A DNA stretch of 5,489 nt from the NCBI GenBank assembly GCA_012027055.1, contig VEPF01000166.1, positions 1-5,489 of the forward strand, read 5' to 3'. A model generated the notes under the pieces. The model was not told the DNA's origin. It did not search any database and saw only the letters and a list, made by a program, of their open reading frames with translations. Both the position numbers and the translations under genes were made by a program. Source of the DNA: Gemmatimonadota bacterium. GTDB lineage: Bacteria; Gemmatimonadota; Gemmatimonadetes; Longimicrobiales; RSA9. Of the stretch, positions 5,025 to 5,489 are shown piece after piece; positions within the stretch are counted from its first letter, which is position 1; each line of letters starts with the position of its first letter.

Positions 5025-5489
5025 ATGAAAGCCGTCGTGCTCCGGCGCCACGGCCGGCCCGAGGTGCTGCGGGTGTGCGACGTCGCCGTGCCCGTGCCCG
5101 GCCCGGGCCAGGTGCGCGTGCGCCTCGCGGCCCTCGGCATCAACTACGCGGAGGCGCTCTCGCGCAAAGGGCTGTACGGCTGGGCACCGCCGCTGCCCTA
5201 CGTGCTGGGCATGGAGGGTACCGGCACCATCGACGCCATCGGTGAGGGCGTCACCGGCCGCTCGGTGGGAGCGCGCGTGATCGTGGGCGCGCAGTGCGGC
5301 GCGTATGCCGAGCAGATCGTGGTGCCCGCCGCCCAGGCGCTCGCCGCGTTCCCCGACTTCACCGACGAGGAGAACGCGGCCATCGGCGTGAACTACCTAA
5401 CCGCGTGGGTGGCGCTCATCGAGGTGGCGCGGCTCCGGCCCGGCGAGCGCGTGCTGGTCACGGCCGCAGCCGGCGGCGTGGGCACGGCG
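5025..5489 (+). CDS. Medium-chain dehydrogenase/quinone oxidoreductase-like protein, N-terminal part
   Basis: Partial: 155 codons reach the window edge without a stop. The product begins MKAVVLRRHGRPEVLRV and shows the GroES-like domain with GPGQVRVRLAALGINYAEAL (27-45), the PYVLGMEGTGTIDAIGEGV segment (58-76), GARVI (82-86) and GAYAEQIVVP (92-101). The Rossmann domain opens with AIGVNYLTAWVAL (119-131) and RPGERVLVTAAAGGVG (138-153), the NADPH-binding loop. The cysteine that binds catalytic zinc in alcohol dehydrogenases is replaced in the LGINYAEAL segment, so this is the zinc-free NADPH:quinone oxidoreductase/enoyl reductase branch. Members move hydride from NADPH to quinones or enoyl groups. 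It starts 10 nt after the Spy-like gene with only a weak RBS, so it may be read through from the sigma operon; whether it belongs functionally is open. Confidence 0.93.
   Translation, partial: MKAVVLRRHGRPEVLRVCDVAVPVPGPGQVRVRLAALGINYAEALSRKGLYGWAPPLPYVLGMEGTGTIDAIGEGVTGRSVGARVIVGAQCGAYAEQIVVPAAQALAAFPDFTDEENAAIGVNYLTAWVALIEVARLRPGERVLVTAAAGGVGTA

Noticed and set aside
3611..5143. A 510-codon open frame on the minus strand across the sigma operon
   Set aside because: It is antisense to an unmistakable ECF sigma gene and its two coupled followers. Its translation is low-complexity (Arg/Pro/His/Ser) with no motif.

Overview
The window is very GC-rich, with GC-dominated third codon positions and strong Shine-Dalgarno sites. 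It encodes several lipoproteins with lipobox signal peptides, plus an ECF sigma-factor operon. This suggests a high-GC Gram-negative bacterium; a Gemmatimonadota-like or similar lineage is a guess from gene style, as no marker gene is present. There are no tRNA, rRNA, CRISPR or mobile-element signatures. Nearly all of the DNA is coding.

Left part (1-3456, minus strand): four co-directional genes, read right to left. They are a 436-residue lipoprotein of unknown function with an internal duplication, a YbhB/YbcL-type PEBP lipoprotein, an SUMF1/formylglycine-generating-enzyme-fold lipoprotein without the catalytic cysteine pair, and the N-terminus of an arylsulfotransferase-like lipoprotein cut by the window edge. 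Gaps are 15, 88 and 3 nt, so they look like one operon. All four carry an N-terminal signal with a lipobox-like cysteine followed by an acidic or polar linker. The set reads as an envelope-anchored module of unknown function.

Centre (3457-3589): a 133-nt divergent intergenic region. It holds a good ECF-type promoter (GGAAC, 17 nt, CGTC) facing right and a weaker look-alike (GGAAT, 17 nt, TGTC) facing left.

Right part (3590-5489, plus strand): an ECF sigma factor, a small single-pass membrane protein (candidate anti-sigma) and a Spy/CpxP or heavy-metal-sensor-like membrane-anchored protein with a Pro/Arg-rich tail. These three are translationally coupled by 11-nt and 4-nt overlaps. Ten nt further on begins a medium-chain dehydrogenase/quinone-oxidoreductase-like gene that runs off the window.

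Working hypothesis (inference): the sigma factor autoregulates through its own promoter and may also drive the divergent lipoprotein operon, giving an envelope-stress or envelope-modification regulon. The duplicated lipoprotein carries four L-x-x-x-Q motifs like those of Spy/CpxP chaperones, and the sigma operon has its own Spy-like protein. This is a possible functional link between the two sides.
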